Assembly: GCA_030148605.1 (NCBI GenBank) | Contig: JASBTD010000038.1 | Location: 1-64,000 of the forward strand | Direction: 5' to 3' | Length of the DNA: 64,000 nucleotides | From: Erythrobacter sp. | GTDB taxonomy: Bacteria; Pseudomonadota; Alphaproteobacteria; Sphingomonadales; Sphingomonadaceae | Translations under genes and position numbers: made by a program | Part shown: in pieces, positions 1 to 7,859 of the stretch | Numbering within the stretch: position 1 is the stretch's first letter | How the letters are laid out: each line of letters opens with the position of its first letter | The notes under the pieces: generated by a model | The model's input: only the letters and a program-made list of their open reading frames with translations | Told to the model about the DNA's origin: nothing | Database searches by the model: none

Positions 1-222
1 GCATCCAATGCCGCAGCAACATCAAAAATCCACCTTGCGCGGGAGGCGTCCATAGATTCGTTCCTTCGTCACTACGACGAAGCCCAAATCCTCCTTAAAT
101 CACAACCTCAAATCTGTGCCATAGGTGCTGACGGGGGACACCTGCCGCCATATGACCCACGATTGAGAACCAGCTGTCCCAGACGCGCAAAGTCTCTCGG
201 CGTCGCGTCAATGCAGCAGTAG
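1..222 (+). CDS. possible 3' end of an unknown CDS entering from the left
   Basis: Frame 1 is open from the first base to a TAG at 220-222 (73 codons seen). The first ~40 residues (e.g. HLAREASIDSFLRHYDEAQ) read like a helical protein C-terminus. The last part runs antisense to the serine hydrolase on the minus strand and looks less protein-like. I do not recognise the family. If real, the frame runs into hydrolase sequence at a recombination junction near 120-140, so its own natural end may also be lost. It could equally be a chance open frame. Confidence 0.25.
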   Translation, partial: ASNAAATSKIHLAREASIDSFLRHYDEAQILLKSQPQICAIGADGGHLPPYDPRLRTSCPRRAKSLGVASMQQ

Positions 223-1145
223 CTTAAAACGTTGCCTCCTCTAGCTTGAGAATTATCTCTCCACCATTCTGCGTCCATTCCAATTGGTGAGAATAGGTTA
301 CGCTCAGCCCATTCAGAAAGGTGATCGCTTTGCCCGCGCGAGAGGACTTCTCCTAATATCATGGTGTCACAATTTGAATAAACCCATGCTCCAGCTGGAT
401 AGGGAGCTGTACCGTTTTGCCACCATGGGTACTGGGTTCCAGACTGCGCCAAACCTCGGTTGAGGCATGGTGTCATTTGATCATTAACCCATATTATGTT
501 GCCGCCATTTGCATACTCTGAACCGCACTCCCTCGCCTCCCTGCTGGTAGGGTCAGAGCACATCGGAACCAGTCCAGAGCGCATATCAAGAACATCTCTC
601 AGAGTTATGCTTGATCTTGCATCCGTTGCTAACTCATTCAGATAGAGCCCAACGGTGTCTTGGGTAGATCGGACAATGCCCTTATCAATGCCAATTCCAA
701 AAAGTATCGAGGTGAAAGATTTTGCCACTGACCAGGATGTTGCAGTGCTATTTTTGTCGCGGACCCCATACCGATTCAGCAAATCAGCCGCCGAGAGGTC
801 GACAATCCTAGAAGCTGCGAAGTCTGCTTCCTGCTGTGAGATGCCGCGGTATTTTTCGAAGGCGATTTTGCCGTTTTTTACTACAACAAAGGCTTGTCCA
901 TAGGTTCCGTCTCGAAGCGCAAAACTTGCCGCCTCCTCTAATTTTTGTGAGGAAAGACCAACCTCTTCCGGAGTTGCCTCTTGCCATGCCAGTGGATCTG
1001 GAGACGGTGATGCAATTGGCGCTGGCTGAGTGCTAACCGGCTGTGGGCTTTCGGAGTTATCTTCTCCGCCACACGCAGACAGCGACAGGAAGGCGAGCGC
1101 TGGAAAAAAAAAGAGATTTCTGCAGCCTTGGTTCCTTAACATCAC
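108..1145 (-). pseudogene. serine hydrolase (class C beta-lactamase fold) lipoprotein, C-terminally truncated
   Basis: The protein has a lipoprotein signal peptide with lipobox LSAC (residues ~22-25). A beta-lactamase/penicillin-binding-protein fold follows, with the nucleophile motif SxxK in SWSVAKS and a second YSN motif in VYSNCDT. Such enzymes are periplasmic or membrane-tethered hydrolases of amides or esters; the substrate cannot be read from sequence. The family usually continues about 70-100 residues to an H/K-x-G box. Here the recognisable sequence stops at LGQLVLNRGSYGG, followed by ten unrelated residues and a stop, so the third active-site motif is missing. A second member of the family in this window (34033-35169) is intact. 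The gene is probably a remnant cut at the island edge, though an active short form cannot be excluded. Confidence 0.75.
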
Positions 1146-1326
1146 CCACTCCCTGATCGCACACCGCTCACCCGAAATATAAACTTAGCATGCTTCGCCA
1201 GGGAAGCAGTTTCAATCTCGAAGCGATGTTAAACGCCAAGAGCGGCGGCATCACAATCGTCATCCAAGTCCTTGCTTCAAGACAGATACCAGCTAGAAGC
1301 CCTTACAGCTAAGGTGGAGCTAGACC

Positions 1327-1500
1327 ATGGTAAATTGGCTGAGGGCACTCAAGGAGCGCAACGCAAAAAAGTTATGTCTCCAACCGACCAGTGACAATTC
1401 GATTTTAGACATTTGCGCGGGATGTGGCGTCAAGCTATTTCGCAACCAGCAAGGGCAATGGAAGCCCGCTCAATTACAAGTCTGCCCGTTTGGAGAGTGA
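1327..1500 (+). CDS. small Cys-rich protein (57 aa), below the ORF-track cutoff
   Basis: An ATG at 1327 follows a good ribosome-binding site (ggtggag) and opens 57 codons to the TGA at 1498-1500. The protein contains ICAGCG, a CxxC knuckle, plus two more cysteines, which suggests a small metal-binding or redox protein. The stop lies two bases before the preferred start of the next lipoprotein gene, so the two look like an operon. No family recognised. The start signal, spacing and Cys pattern support it, but conservation is untested. Confidence 0.5.
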   Translation: MVNWLRALKERNAKKLCLQPTSDNSILDICAGCGVKLFRNQQGQWKPAQLQVCPFGE

Positions 1501-1502
1501 CA

Positions 1503-2063
1503 TTGAAGATCCTTAAAGGTTCAGTTCTCGCAATAACCGCATGCATTTTAATCTCGGGGTGCGCAAGCGGCTCTGCTCTGCAGCCTGACCGTTCAATATT
1601 TAGCCTAGATAACAACTACCAGCGCCATTACTATGCGATGCCAATCGAAGAGACCTTTGAACATACAGTCTCGGTCTTTAAAGATGCGGGATACAAACTC
1701 GATGTAACAGATCGAGCCACAGGTCAGATCAGTGGTCGCCGAGGACCGAGTGGCGATAAAGGATCGGCAACCGACAAAGATCTCAAATTTTACGCTCTCG
1801 TTTTGCCGAAGGGGAGCAACAGCGAACTCAGTATGAAGATTGTACAAGTCATAAGGAGCGGAGCCTTGGGCACTTCCAAAGCCGAGCTGATCGTCAATGA
1901 CCCACAGATGTACCAGTATATTTTTAGACGCATCGAAAATTCTGCCACCGAGCCCTCGACCAAACCGACCAACTCCAACACCAATGCCGGTTATACCGAG
2001 CCACCTGCGACAAGCGGTTACATGTCTGAGCAAGGATCATATGAAAGATCACGGGATTGGTAA
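1503..2063 (+). CDS. predicted lipoprotein of unknown function
   Basis: The ORF track starts at 1413, but that would put 30 extra residues before the signal peptide and overlap the small upstream CDS. A TTG at 1503 with GGAGAG about six bases upstream gives LKILKGSVLAITACILISGC, a compact lipoprotein signal with lipobox LISGC. A GTG at 1497 is an alternative. The mature part (~165 aa) has an alpha/beta pattern (IEETFEHTVSVFKDAGYKLD...GQISGRRG), resembling small secreted domains of unknown function, then a Thr/Pro/Asn-rich tail. It is probably anchored in the inner or outer membrane and cotranscribed with the upstream small protein. Function unknown. Confidence 0.65.
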   Translation: MKILKGSVLAITACILISGCASGSALQPDRSIFSLDNNYQRHYYAMPIEETFEHTVSVFKDAGYKLDVTDRATGQISGRRGPSGDKGSATDKDLKFYALVLPKGSNSELSMKIVQVIRSGALGTSKAELIVNDPQMYQYIFRRIENSATEPSTKPTNSNTNAGYTEPPATSGYMSEQGSYERSRDW

Positions 2064-2189
2064 GTCACCCTGCCCCCGATCATTATAAAAATAGTCTTTC
2101 ATAATCACCCAAGCCGAACCCCTTGGGATCGTTAGGCTTTCGACCAACCAACGGATTTGGCTTTATTTTTTTTCATTATCTTATTTATC

Positions 2190-2225
2190 GAAAGGGCTCC
2201 TTTCTAATGAAGCAGGAGCCCTTTC
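2190..2225 (+). promoter_or_regulatory. perfect 11-bp hairpin covering the integrase ribosome-binding site
   Basis: GAAAGGGCTCC (2190-2200) and GGAGCCCTTTC (2215-2225) are perfect inverted repeats with a 14-base loop. The right arm contains the only Shine-Dalgarno-like AGGAG and ends directly at the ATG of the recombinase (2226). In mRNA the hairpin would hide the ribosome-binding site. It could also be a terminator-like stem, although no U-run follows, or a recombinase binding site. Confidence 0.6.
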
Positions 2226-2804
2226 ATGTCTCTGACCAAGCAAGCCAAGACCCTCACAGAAGTCCAGCAGCGTACAGTTCTTTCCTATGTGAAAGATACC
2301 CGGCACCCCTCCCGCAATGAGCTGATGTTCCTGCTTTCCGCGGATGCCGGTCTACGTGCCAAGGAGATTGCATCGCTCGAATGGTCGATGGTGACCGATG
2401 CCTCTGGTGAACTGACCGATACCATCCGCCTTCAGAACAAAGCCTCAAAGGGAAGCTCTGGCGGTGTGGTCTATATGTCTGCTCGATTGGCAAAGGTATT
2501 CGCTCGGTTTCAAGCAGACACCCCCCACGCCAGCGGCATCGTTATACGTTCACAGACCGGCAAGCCCATGTCAGCTCAGGTGGTGGTGAACTGGTTTTTT
2601 GATACTTATCGTGCCCTGGGCTTTGAGGGTTGTTCCTCGCACAGTGGCAGGCGCACTGCCATTACCCGTTGGGCACGTAAGATCAGTTCCGTAGGCGGAT
2701 CGCTTAGAGACGTTCAAGCCCTAGCCAGACATTCCTCACTCGCCATGACCCAAAGGTATATCGAGGTGAGCGAGGATGCCTGTCGTAGGGTTGTCGAGCG
2801 CTAG
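2226..2804 (+). CDS. short tyrosine recombinase / integrase catalytic domain
   Basis: This 192-residue protein is essentially the catalytic domain of a tyrosine recombinase. The first Arg is in AGLRAKEIASLEW, a possible Lys in the beta-hairpin NKASKG, the HxxR box is SHSGRR, the second His is in LARHSSLAMTQ and the nucleophile Tyr is in RYIEVSE. It lacks the ~90-residue N-terminal core-binding domain of XerC/D and phage integrases, like other short recombinases found on islands and plasmids. The start ATG abuts a strong hairpin. The gene converges with the clamp-loader-like ATPase and overlaps its 3' end by four bases. It probably mediates site-specific recombination of the island; the target site is unknown. 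Confidence 0.85.
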   Translation: MSLTKQAKTLTEVQQRTVLSYVKDTRHPSRNELMFLLSADAGLRAKEIASLEWSMVTDASGELTDTIRLQNKASKGSSGGVVYMSARLAKVFARFQADTPHASGIVIRSQTGKPMSAQVVVNWFFDTYRALGFEGCSSHSGRRTAITRWARKISSVGGSLRDVQALARHSSLAMTQRYIEVSEDACRRVVER

Positions 2805-3439
2805 TTTACCTCAAGCTCAAGGGCATTCGCGATAGACCGATAATCGGGGAAGTCTCTATCAACGATAGCTTCGAGCTTGGACTGCTGGTAGCTCAAGCCC
2901 AGCTCCTGCAATCGCAAGCCAAGGCTTTCCTTGAGCCGAGATTTCAACGGCTCAACCTCATCGCCAAGGTCATCAAAATCGATTTTGACGAACCGGGACT
3001 GGATAGCAGGGATAAGACGTTCAACCTCATTCGCGGTAAAGATGAACCGGACAAGGGCGGAATAGTCTTCCGTCACCGTACGCAAAGCAGCCTGAACGTC
3101 CTTGGACAGATAATCAGCCTCTTCAATCACGCAGATCTTAGGCTCTCCCGTCACAGCGATAGAGCTACAGAACGCATCGAGCTTTTTCAGGGCATCCTTG
3201 ACGTCTGGCTTGGACGATCCGTTCACTCTGATCGTCAGAGCGCCAAGGCGCTTCACGATGATCCGTGCCAAGGACGACTTACCCGTCCCAGGCGATCCAA
3301 AAAGCAGCAGGTTAGGAACCAAGCCGGCATTAAGCCACGCATCAACAGTGCTGAGCGTTGAGGCAGGCAGGATTACCTGATCAAGCTGGGTTGGACGAAG
3401 GCGCTCCGTGAGAAGCAAGCTGTAAGTTTCAATCTTCAT
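2801..3439 (-). CDS. AAA+ ATPase resembling a phage T4 gp44-type clamp-loader subunit
   Basis: The protein (212 aa) starts ERLRPTQLDQVILPAS, close to the RFC-box start of clamp-loader small subunits such as T4 gp44. A Walker A FGSPGTGKSS follows at ~50, Walker B VIEEADYL at ~103, a sensor-1-like FTANE at ~136 and the SRF arginine motif (IQSRFVKIDF) at ~147. Clamp loaders open sliding clamps on DNA. At 212 residues this lacks the C-terminal collar domain (T4 gp44 is ~319 aa), so it may work with a partner or have another remodelling role. It sits in a mobile island with no DNA polymerase in view. The next gene upstream (3460-3762, same strand) is probably cotranscribed. Confidence 0.75.
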   Translation of the reverse strand: MKIETYSLLLTERLRPTQLDQVILPASTLSTVDAWLNAGLVPNLLLFGSPGTGKSSLARIIVKRLGALTIRVNGSSKPDVKDALKKLDAFCSSIAVTGEPKICVIEEADYLSKDVQAALRTVTEDYSALVRFIFTANEVERLIPAIQSRFVKIDFDDLGDEVEPLKSRLKESLGLRLQELGLSYQQSKLEAIVDRDFPDYRSIANALELEVN

Positions 3440-3459
3440 GTCTATGACCTTTCTTAGGA

Positions 3460-3762
3460 TTACGAACCAAGCACGAGCGTGATGCCGTCTCGGGGTGAGT
3501 AGGCGATGTTTTCGAGGTAACAGGAGTGCGGGTCTTGCCGCAGAAGCTCGCCACAGACGGCAAGCAGATCATCCAAGACAATACTGCGATTGCGGACCTC
3601 AACCCTAGGCTGAGTGTCAGCTAAGTTCGTGACAGGATAAACCCCATCAGGAGCTTCGACTGAGAACGAACCTATATCGAGGTAGATGCGATATTCTCGC
3701 CCAGCCTTCGTTTCGTCAGCTTTGCCTATTGCGTTAAACGTCAGATATTTAGCAAATTTCAT
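3460..3762 (-). CDS. hypothetical protein, clamp-loader gene neighbour
   Basis: The ORF track begins at 3840, but a strong AAGGAG lies just before two consecutive ATGs (3765 and 3762); the second has better spacing and gives MKFAKYLTFNAIGK (100 aa). The protein is acidic, with predicted beta strands (REYRIYLDIGSFSVEAPDGVYPV, PRVEVRNRSIVL), and has no membrane segment or recognised motif. It is 20 bases upstream of the AAA+ ATPase on the same strand and probably in its operon. Its function, perhaps as a partner of the ATPase, is only inferred from position. Confidence 0.55.
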   Translation of the reverse strand: MKFAKYLTFNAIGKADETKAGREYRIYLDIGSFSVEAPDGVYPVTNLADTQPRVEVRNRSIVLDDLLAVCGELLRQDPHSCYLENIAYSPRDGITLVLGS

Positions 3763-3871
3763 CATATGCTCCTTAAAATCAAGAAAGCGGAATTGCCTCT
3801 TGATGTTTCCATTAGAAAGGAATTCTGATATTAACGGCATGGGATTCTTAATGGATGTTTAGGTCGTTAGC

Positions 3872-4606
3872 ATGAAGCGCGAGTTCGCACGCAATTTCGT
3901 CGGAAAGCATCCGCTATTCCGCAAGAGCCACTCCGAGAACGGCGTGCGCTGGCAGGACAATATCTATTACCTGTGGTGGGAGTACCTGAGGCGTCATGAG
4001 GGCTATAAAGCCTGCTGTGATCGTGGAGGCTCGGGACCCTACGCTCGGCTCTATGCAGACTTTGGAAACGTCCACTCCCAGGACTTCAAGACATGGTGGC
4101 GAGCTAATGGCGTCCACCTGTTTGCAGAGCCTCCTGCCCCTGTTGGGGTTTGGGCTTTATCTGATGAAGAGGTGCTGGATCTGGTTCAGGCAGGTCGTGA
4201 CGAGAACACTCTGATCGTTGCCATACCGCTCGACTTCAAACGCCGATCAATCACGGCAGGGATCAACAAAATCCTGAAAGAGAGCCAGACACGCCAGCGA
4301 GGCGAAAAACGCATCAAGACCAGCAAGGCACGCTACCCTCTGGCTCAGGCTTTTGATGTGATGGCGCTGAAGACGACGCTCGAGTGCTACGATCTCAAGC
4401 AAGCCAACCCCTCAATGCCGCTATGGCAAATCGCACAGGAGGTTGGGGTATCAACGCGACTGACAGCGGAAGAGCTTAGAACCAACGATGCCGCAGCCAA
4501 GGACAAGAAGCTCTCCATGACCGCTGGTGTCAGCCGTAAGCTTAAGCAAGCCAAGCGGCTGATCGAGAACGTAGGTCGAGGAAAGTTTCCTATTGCGAAT
4601 CAGTAA
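3872..4606 (+). CDS. hypothetical protein with aromatic-rich N-terminus
   Basis: A 244-residue soluble protein. The N-terminal half is rich in Trp and Tyr (IYYLWWEYLRRHEGYKACC, FKTWWRANG). The C-terminal half is basic and helical with an HTH-like stretch (PSMPLWQIAQEVGVSTRL), which suggests DNA binding. I believe similar proteins occur on mobile elements, but no function is known to me. The start at 3872 is divergent from the 3460-3762 gene, with a short shared intergenic region. Its end overlaps the converging 4600-5145 ORF by seven bases. Probably an island regulator or replication-related protein. Confidence 0.6.
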   Translation: MKREFARNFVGKHPLFRKSHSENGVRWQDNIYYLWWEYLRRHEGYKACCDRGGSGPYARLYADFGNVHSQDFKTWWRANGVHLFAEPPAPVGVWALSDEEVLDLVQAGRDENTLIVAIPLDFKRRSITAGINKILKESQTRQRGEKRIKTSKARYPLAQAFDVMALKTTLECYDLKQANPSMPLWQIAQEVGVSTRLTAEELRTNDAAAKDKKLSMTAGVSRKLKQAKRLIENVGRGKFPIANQ

Positions 4607-5145
4607 TCTGAAAAATTCATCCTCTGCCGCCAACGCAATCCTTGGACCCTACCCGGCTTATCAAAGTTACCTTCTTGCGCCATTATTGCGCATATGAAAC
4701 TTTGCAGTTTAGGCGATACATTAGCCACCGAGCAATTTTTTAGAGCGCCACCAGGAGATACCTCGCCGCTTATTATAAATTCGATATCCCCATCTCCTCT
4801 ACTCATATTTTTTAATTCTTTGAAAAACTGACCCCAACCACGTATAGAACTACCATTCACATTCATTTTTAAGCTTGGAGATGTATTATTGTATCTTTTT
4901 TCCAAATAAGCTTTTCTAAAACTTATCAATGGGTAGGTTTCCACAATCTCTTTGTCGCTTTTTGTGCAACTATTCATAAAACGATTATTATTATAATCTT
5001 TCAATTGTTCTATATTATCTAGAAAAATCTGCGTTTTAATATTGAAAACTTCTGTAGAATAAGCGGCTTTATATAAATTATTATTATCCACAACTTCAAA
5101 ACTGCTATCACTATATTTTAATGCCGAAATACTTATCAGGTTCAT
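4600..5145 (-). CDS. hypothetical protein, third gene of AT-rich operon
   Basis: A 181-residue protein rich in Asn, Ser and Lys, encoded by markedly AT-rich DNA unlike the rest of the window. Its ATG overlaps the upstream gene's stop (ATGA), indicating translational coupling. No signal peptide is evident (MNLISISALKYSDSS). A Cys near residue 60 and another near 140 may pair if it is exported by another route. No family recognised. Its place behind a lipoprotein and a secreted protein suggests a shared envelope function; this is inference from context. Confidence 0.55.
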   Translation of the reverse strand: MNLISISALKYSDSSFEVVDNNNLYKAAYSTEVFNIKTQIFLDNIEQLKDYNNNRFMNSCTKSDKEIVETYPLISFRKAYLEKRYNNTSPSLKMNVNGSSIRGWGQFFKELKNMSRGDGDIEFIISGEVSPGGALKNCSVANVSPKLQSFICAIMAQEGNFDKPGRVQGLRWRQRMNFSDY

Positions 5146-5924
5146 TTTGCGAAAACCGAACCACTCTGCACTATTTTTTTAGTTGATCCAAATTTATGAG
5201 AATTCCAATTTTTTGGATTAATATTATTTAACGAGAATATATAATTTTCTGGTACCTCAATATTCCAATCTCCCCCTTTTTCTGCATGACTTGAATTATT
5301 ATATATGTATATATTTAATGAGAATTTGGCAATTTCCAATGGGTACTTTTTGTTTTCGGCAATCGCATTTATTCTATTTTCCGAAGAATTAACTTTTTCG
5401 TATTGTTCTTGTATTCCATAAAAATATATCTTTCCCTCTCCCCTTGAGTCACCTATTCTATATCCGTTTATGGCGGCAAGTGCAGGAAGCCGACCCTTTG
5501 TGTTGCCATAGAACGAGGCGACCCTAGAAAACGTTATTGAGGCAGGGATATCATAAGGTAGTTTCATTAGGATATCTTCTAGCCCACTAAACACGTGCAA
5601 CTCTTCCATATCGCCGCATATGCTTGTCGAAGTGGAAGCCACAATGCCGAGACCCTCTGCAAGCCCAGGATATGTGTTGCGCATCCTTGTGCTGCCCATA
5701 CTCTTTAGCGCTGCCAGTGCCTGCATTCCTTCAGCCGTCTCTTGGGCTCGGTCCGCCTTCTCAGCGGCTACCCTTTCGGCTTCTTTTTGCTGTCGCTGAA
5801 CTTCCGCACGCTGCTGCTGCTGCCTCTTGATGGCGTCGTAGTCCTGCGCAAAGGCTGGAGGCGATACTAAGGCTACGACAATAAGTGCAGAGACAATACT
5901 CTTGGTGATAATTTTGCTAGCCAT
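5142..5924 (-). CDS. secreted protein with N-terminal coiled coil, unknown function
   Basis: A Sec signal peptide (SIVSALIVVALVSPPAFAQ, cleavage after AFA) leads to a Gln/Glu/Arg-rich helix (DYDAIKRQQQQRAEVQRQQKEA) likely to form a coiled coil to about residue 75. A 180-residue domain with a beta-rich, AT-rich-encoded second half follows. The start ATG shares one base with the lipoprotein stop (TGATG) and the stop overlaps the next ATG (ATGA), so the three genes form one coupled operon. Predicted periplasmic. The 5' third has core-like GC and the 3' part is AT-rich, hinting at a mosaic gene. Family not recognised. Confidence 0.6.
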   Translation of the reverse strand: MASKIITKSIVSALIVVALVSPPAFAQDYDAIKRQQQQRAEVQRQQKEAERVAAEKADRAQETAEGMQALAALKSMGSTRMRNTYPGLAEGLGIVASTSTSICGDMEELHVFSGLEDILMKLPYDIPASITFSRVASFYGNTKGRLPALAAINGYRIGDSRGEGKIYFYGIQEQYEKVNSSENRINAIAENKKYPLEIAKFSLNIYIYNNSSHAEKGGDWNIEVPENYIFSLNNINPKNWNSHKFGSTKKIVQSGSVFAK

Positions 5925-6418
5925 CAGAATTTCACCTCAAATTCCCTATCTACATCGCCCAATCTTAGATATACTATCCTGCCACAGCGCGAGGGAACAT
6001 CTAGGGTTATTCGCTGCCCAATGTTGATCGTTGCGGTATCCCAATAATCCACTTCGGGCTCATCAGTGATATTAAGCATCCCGCTACGTGAAGGGGCGAG
6101 AAGACATTCGCTTCGCTTATTCACGACAACCCACTTCAAAGTCAGAGGTCCAGAGGACACATTGTGCAACCAGTACCTCCGGGGAAATCCGCAGCATCCG
6201 TTGAATACATTATCTGGTCCTTCAAGTTCAATTTCTTTATAATTTTCTTCATAACCGTAGTCCATCGGAGCCTCGTCCTGCGCGTAGGCAGTTTCATCCG
6301 GAGAGCTTGATGCGGCAGCTGCATTAGAGTTGGTCTCCTTGCCCTCGCATCCAGCCAACGAGAAGCACGCTAAAACCAGCATGACGGATTTAATAAAGCT
6401 CTTACCCAAACCCCTCAC
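5924..6418 (-). CDS. predicted lipoprotein, first gene of coupled operon
   Basis: A GTG at 6418 opens MRGLGKSFIKSVMLVLACFSLAGC, a lipoprotein signal with lipobox LAGC. After an Ala/Ser-rich linker, a ~100-residue beta-rich domain follows (YWLHNVSSGPLTLKWVVVNKRSEC, QRITLDVPSRCGRIVYLRLG) with several cysteines (NGCCGF, SEC, SRCG) that could form disulfides in the periplasm. The start overlaps the stop of the integrase remnant upstream (GTGA), so the remnant's transcript may feed this operon. No family recognised. The start could also be a little downstream. Confidence 0.6.
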   Translation of the reverse strand: MRGLGKSFIKSVMLVLACFSLAGCEGKETNSNAAAASSSPDETAYAQDEAPMDYGYEENYKEIELEGPDNVFNGCCGFPRRYWLHNVSSGPLTLKWVVVNKRSECLLAPSRSGMLNITDEPEVDYWDTATINIGQRITLDVPSRCGRIVYLRLGDVDREFEVKF

Positions 6419-6570
6419 CTCATCTTCGTCAGCTCACTGGCAGAAGCCAGATTGCTGGTATGCCCGTAAAAGCTCTCGAGCATCGCCACTGACGTCCCCA
6501 TATTCCGTGCCAGAATATATTGGTTCACCCCATTCTCAAGACGGAACTTTACCGCGTAAAGTAAGCTAAA
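6415..6570 (-). pseudogene. 3' remnant of a second tyrosine integrase
   Basis: Directly after the stop of the intact integrase, the minus strand encodes FRLENGVNQYILARNMGTSV, then MLESFYGHTSNLASASELTK and a stop. This aligns residue by residue with the C-terminus of the neighbour (FRLQEGVNHYMLAQNMGTSV then MLEKFYGHTSNVTAAAELMK) but differs at many codons. It is therefore a diverged homologue, not a recent duplication. Only the last ~47 codons, including the catalytic-Tyr segment FYGH, remain, and there is no start. Likely the scar of an earlier integrase displaced by the present one at the same site. Confidence 0.8.
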
Positions 6571-7836
6571 TCAGCTCTCCAGCCAGCCCAAAGCGTCATC
6601 AGTCATAGCTAGCTTTCCACCCTTAGTCCGCGTGGTTTTCATAAGCTCAGCAGCCGCAGTCACGTTGGATGTATGACCGTAAAACTTTTCCAACATTTGG
6701 ACAGAGGTGCCCATGTTCTGAGCAAGCATGTAGTGATTGACGCCCTCCTGTAGACGGAACGTCGCGTAGGTGTGCCTCAAGCTGTAGATGCTTCGCTTCT
6801 GACCGAAGCTGTCAAACTCCACTCCGGCTTCAGAACACAATCGGTTGAAGGACTTTTTGAACGACCCAATCGGCTTGCCATTGTTGCCGCAGAACACGTA
6901 GCTGTCGGGTGGGACTAAGCTGTGGTTTTTGAGATCAGAGTTTGGCTGTCCGATATCCTGCTTCCTGTCTTCAAGAATGCGAGCCAGCCACTTTTTCACG
7001 TCGGCGGTTCTTGCAACCACCTCTCGCCTCCCTGTCTTTCCAGTCACCATCAAGGCAAGGGACTCAGTTCCATCGGATGCTTGGATTGGGCGAATATCGC
7101 GCCACTTGAGCTCCCGCGCCTCGCCCACGCGAATGCCCGTGTTTGCCAGGATCAAAACATAATAGACCAGCAAGTTTCTGTCGCGGCGAACGGAGGGGTG
7201 TTTCGCCTTGATCAAAAACGTTCGCATGTATCTGGTCAGTTTACCCCAGTCGGCTGGATCAAAGTGAGGTCTGCGGTTGTGCTTCTGTTTGACCGTCGGG
7301 AATTGCGGCAGCGAATCGGTGTAACCCCTCTCGATTGCCCATTTCAGAAAGTGCCGGAAATCCCCAAGCAACCGAATTAGGGAGTTGGGTGACAAAGTCG
7401 ATCGTTTGGATTGCTCGGAGACAGTTTCGATCATCTCTGAGATCAGCGCTGTGTCTAGATCGTCAAAGGTTTTCGCTTTGAAAATCGGCACCAACCGACG
7501 GGCGATCTGAACTTTGGTCCGGATCGTAAACTGGTCTATCTGCTTCTCGTGGTGGGCGATGTATGCCTTGAGCGCCTCAGCAATCCTGCGATTGTTGACC
7601 TTCACGCCGCTTAGAGCTTTGACGAGGTTCTCGTTATAGAGCTGCTCGGCACGGCTGAAGGCAAGGTGCTCGTCCGTCGTCTTGCTAGATTTCCAGACGT
7701 ACCCTTTGATGCCGGGCACCTTTAACCGGATGTACCACGTCGGCTTTTTATATTCTGCACGACGATACAGATAGATAGCGCCATCACGAAACGTGCGGCT
7801 GTCCAGTTCCTGCGGTTCCGTGCGAGTGCGTGCCAT
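6571..7836 (-). CDS. tyrosine-recombinase integrase of the tRNA-Thr island
   Basis: A full-length phage-type integrase (421 aa). It has an N-terminal arm-binding-like region (IYLYRRAEYKKPTWYIRLK), a core-binding domain (~residues 90-170) and a catalytic domain with Arg in NTGIRVGEARELKWRD, a Lys near MVTGKTGRR, box II as YSLRHTYATF and nucleophile Tyr in EKFYGHTSN. The usual first His of box II is Tyr and the second His position reads MGTSV, a variant I recall from related integrases. The gene starts 61 bp from the tRNA-Thr 3' end, the classical arrangement for an element using that tRNA as attB. A GTTTAT-rich inverted repeat overlaps its start, possibly for autoregulation. Confidence 0.9.
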   Translation of the reverse strand: MARTRTEPQELDSRTFRDGAIYLYRRAEYKKPTWYIRLKVPGIKGYVWKSSKTTDEHLAFSRAEQLYNENLVKALSGVKVNNRRIAEALKAYIAHHEKQIDQFTIRTKVQIARRLVPIFKAKTFDDLDTALISEMIETVSEQSKRSTLSPNSLIRLLGDFRHFLKWAIERGYTDSLPQFPTVKQKHNRRPHFDPADWGKLTRYMRTFLIKAKHPSVRRDRNLLVYYVLILANTGIRVGEARELKWRDIRPIQASDGTESLALMVTGKTGRREVVARTADVKKWLARILEDRKQDIGQPNSDLKNHSLVPPDSYVFCGNNGKPIGSFKKSFNRLCSEAGVEFDSFGQKRSIYSLRHTYATFRLQEGVNHYMLAQNMGTSVQMLEKFYGHTSNVTAAAELMKTTRTKGGKLAMTDDALGWLES

Positions 7837-7859
7837 AAACGTTTATAAACCGTTTATGG
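7833..7859. promoter_or_regulatory. inverted-repeat operator candidate at the integrase start
   Basis: CCATAAAC (7833-7840) is mirrored by GTTTATGG (7852-7859), and between them lies the perfect palindrome GTTTATAAAC (7841-7850). The left arm contains the integrase start codon. This spacing of GTTTAT units suggests a dimeric regulator, or the integrase itself, binding over its own translation start; it could also belong to the att region. Confidence 0.5.

Noticed and set aside
2123-2320. 65-codon ORF over the recombinase start
   Set aside because: It runs across the hairpin and into the recombinase in another frame, with no family pattern.
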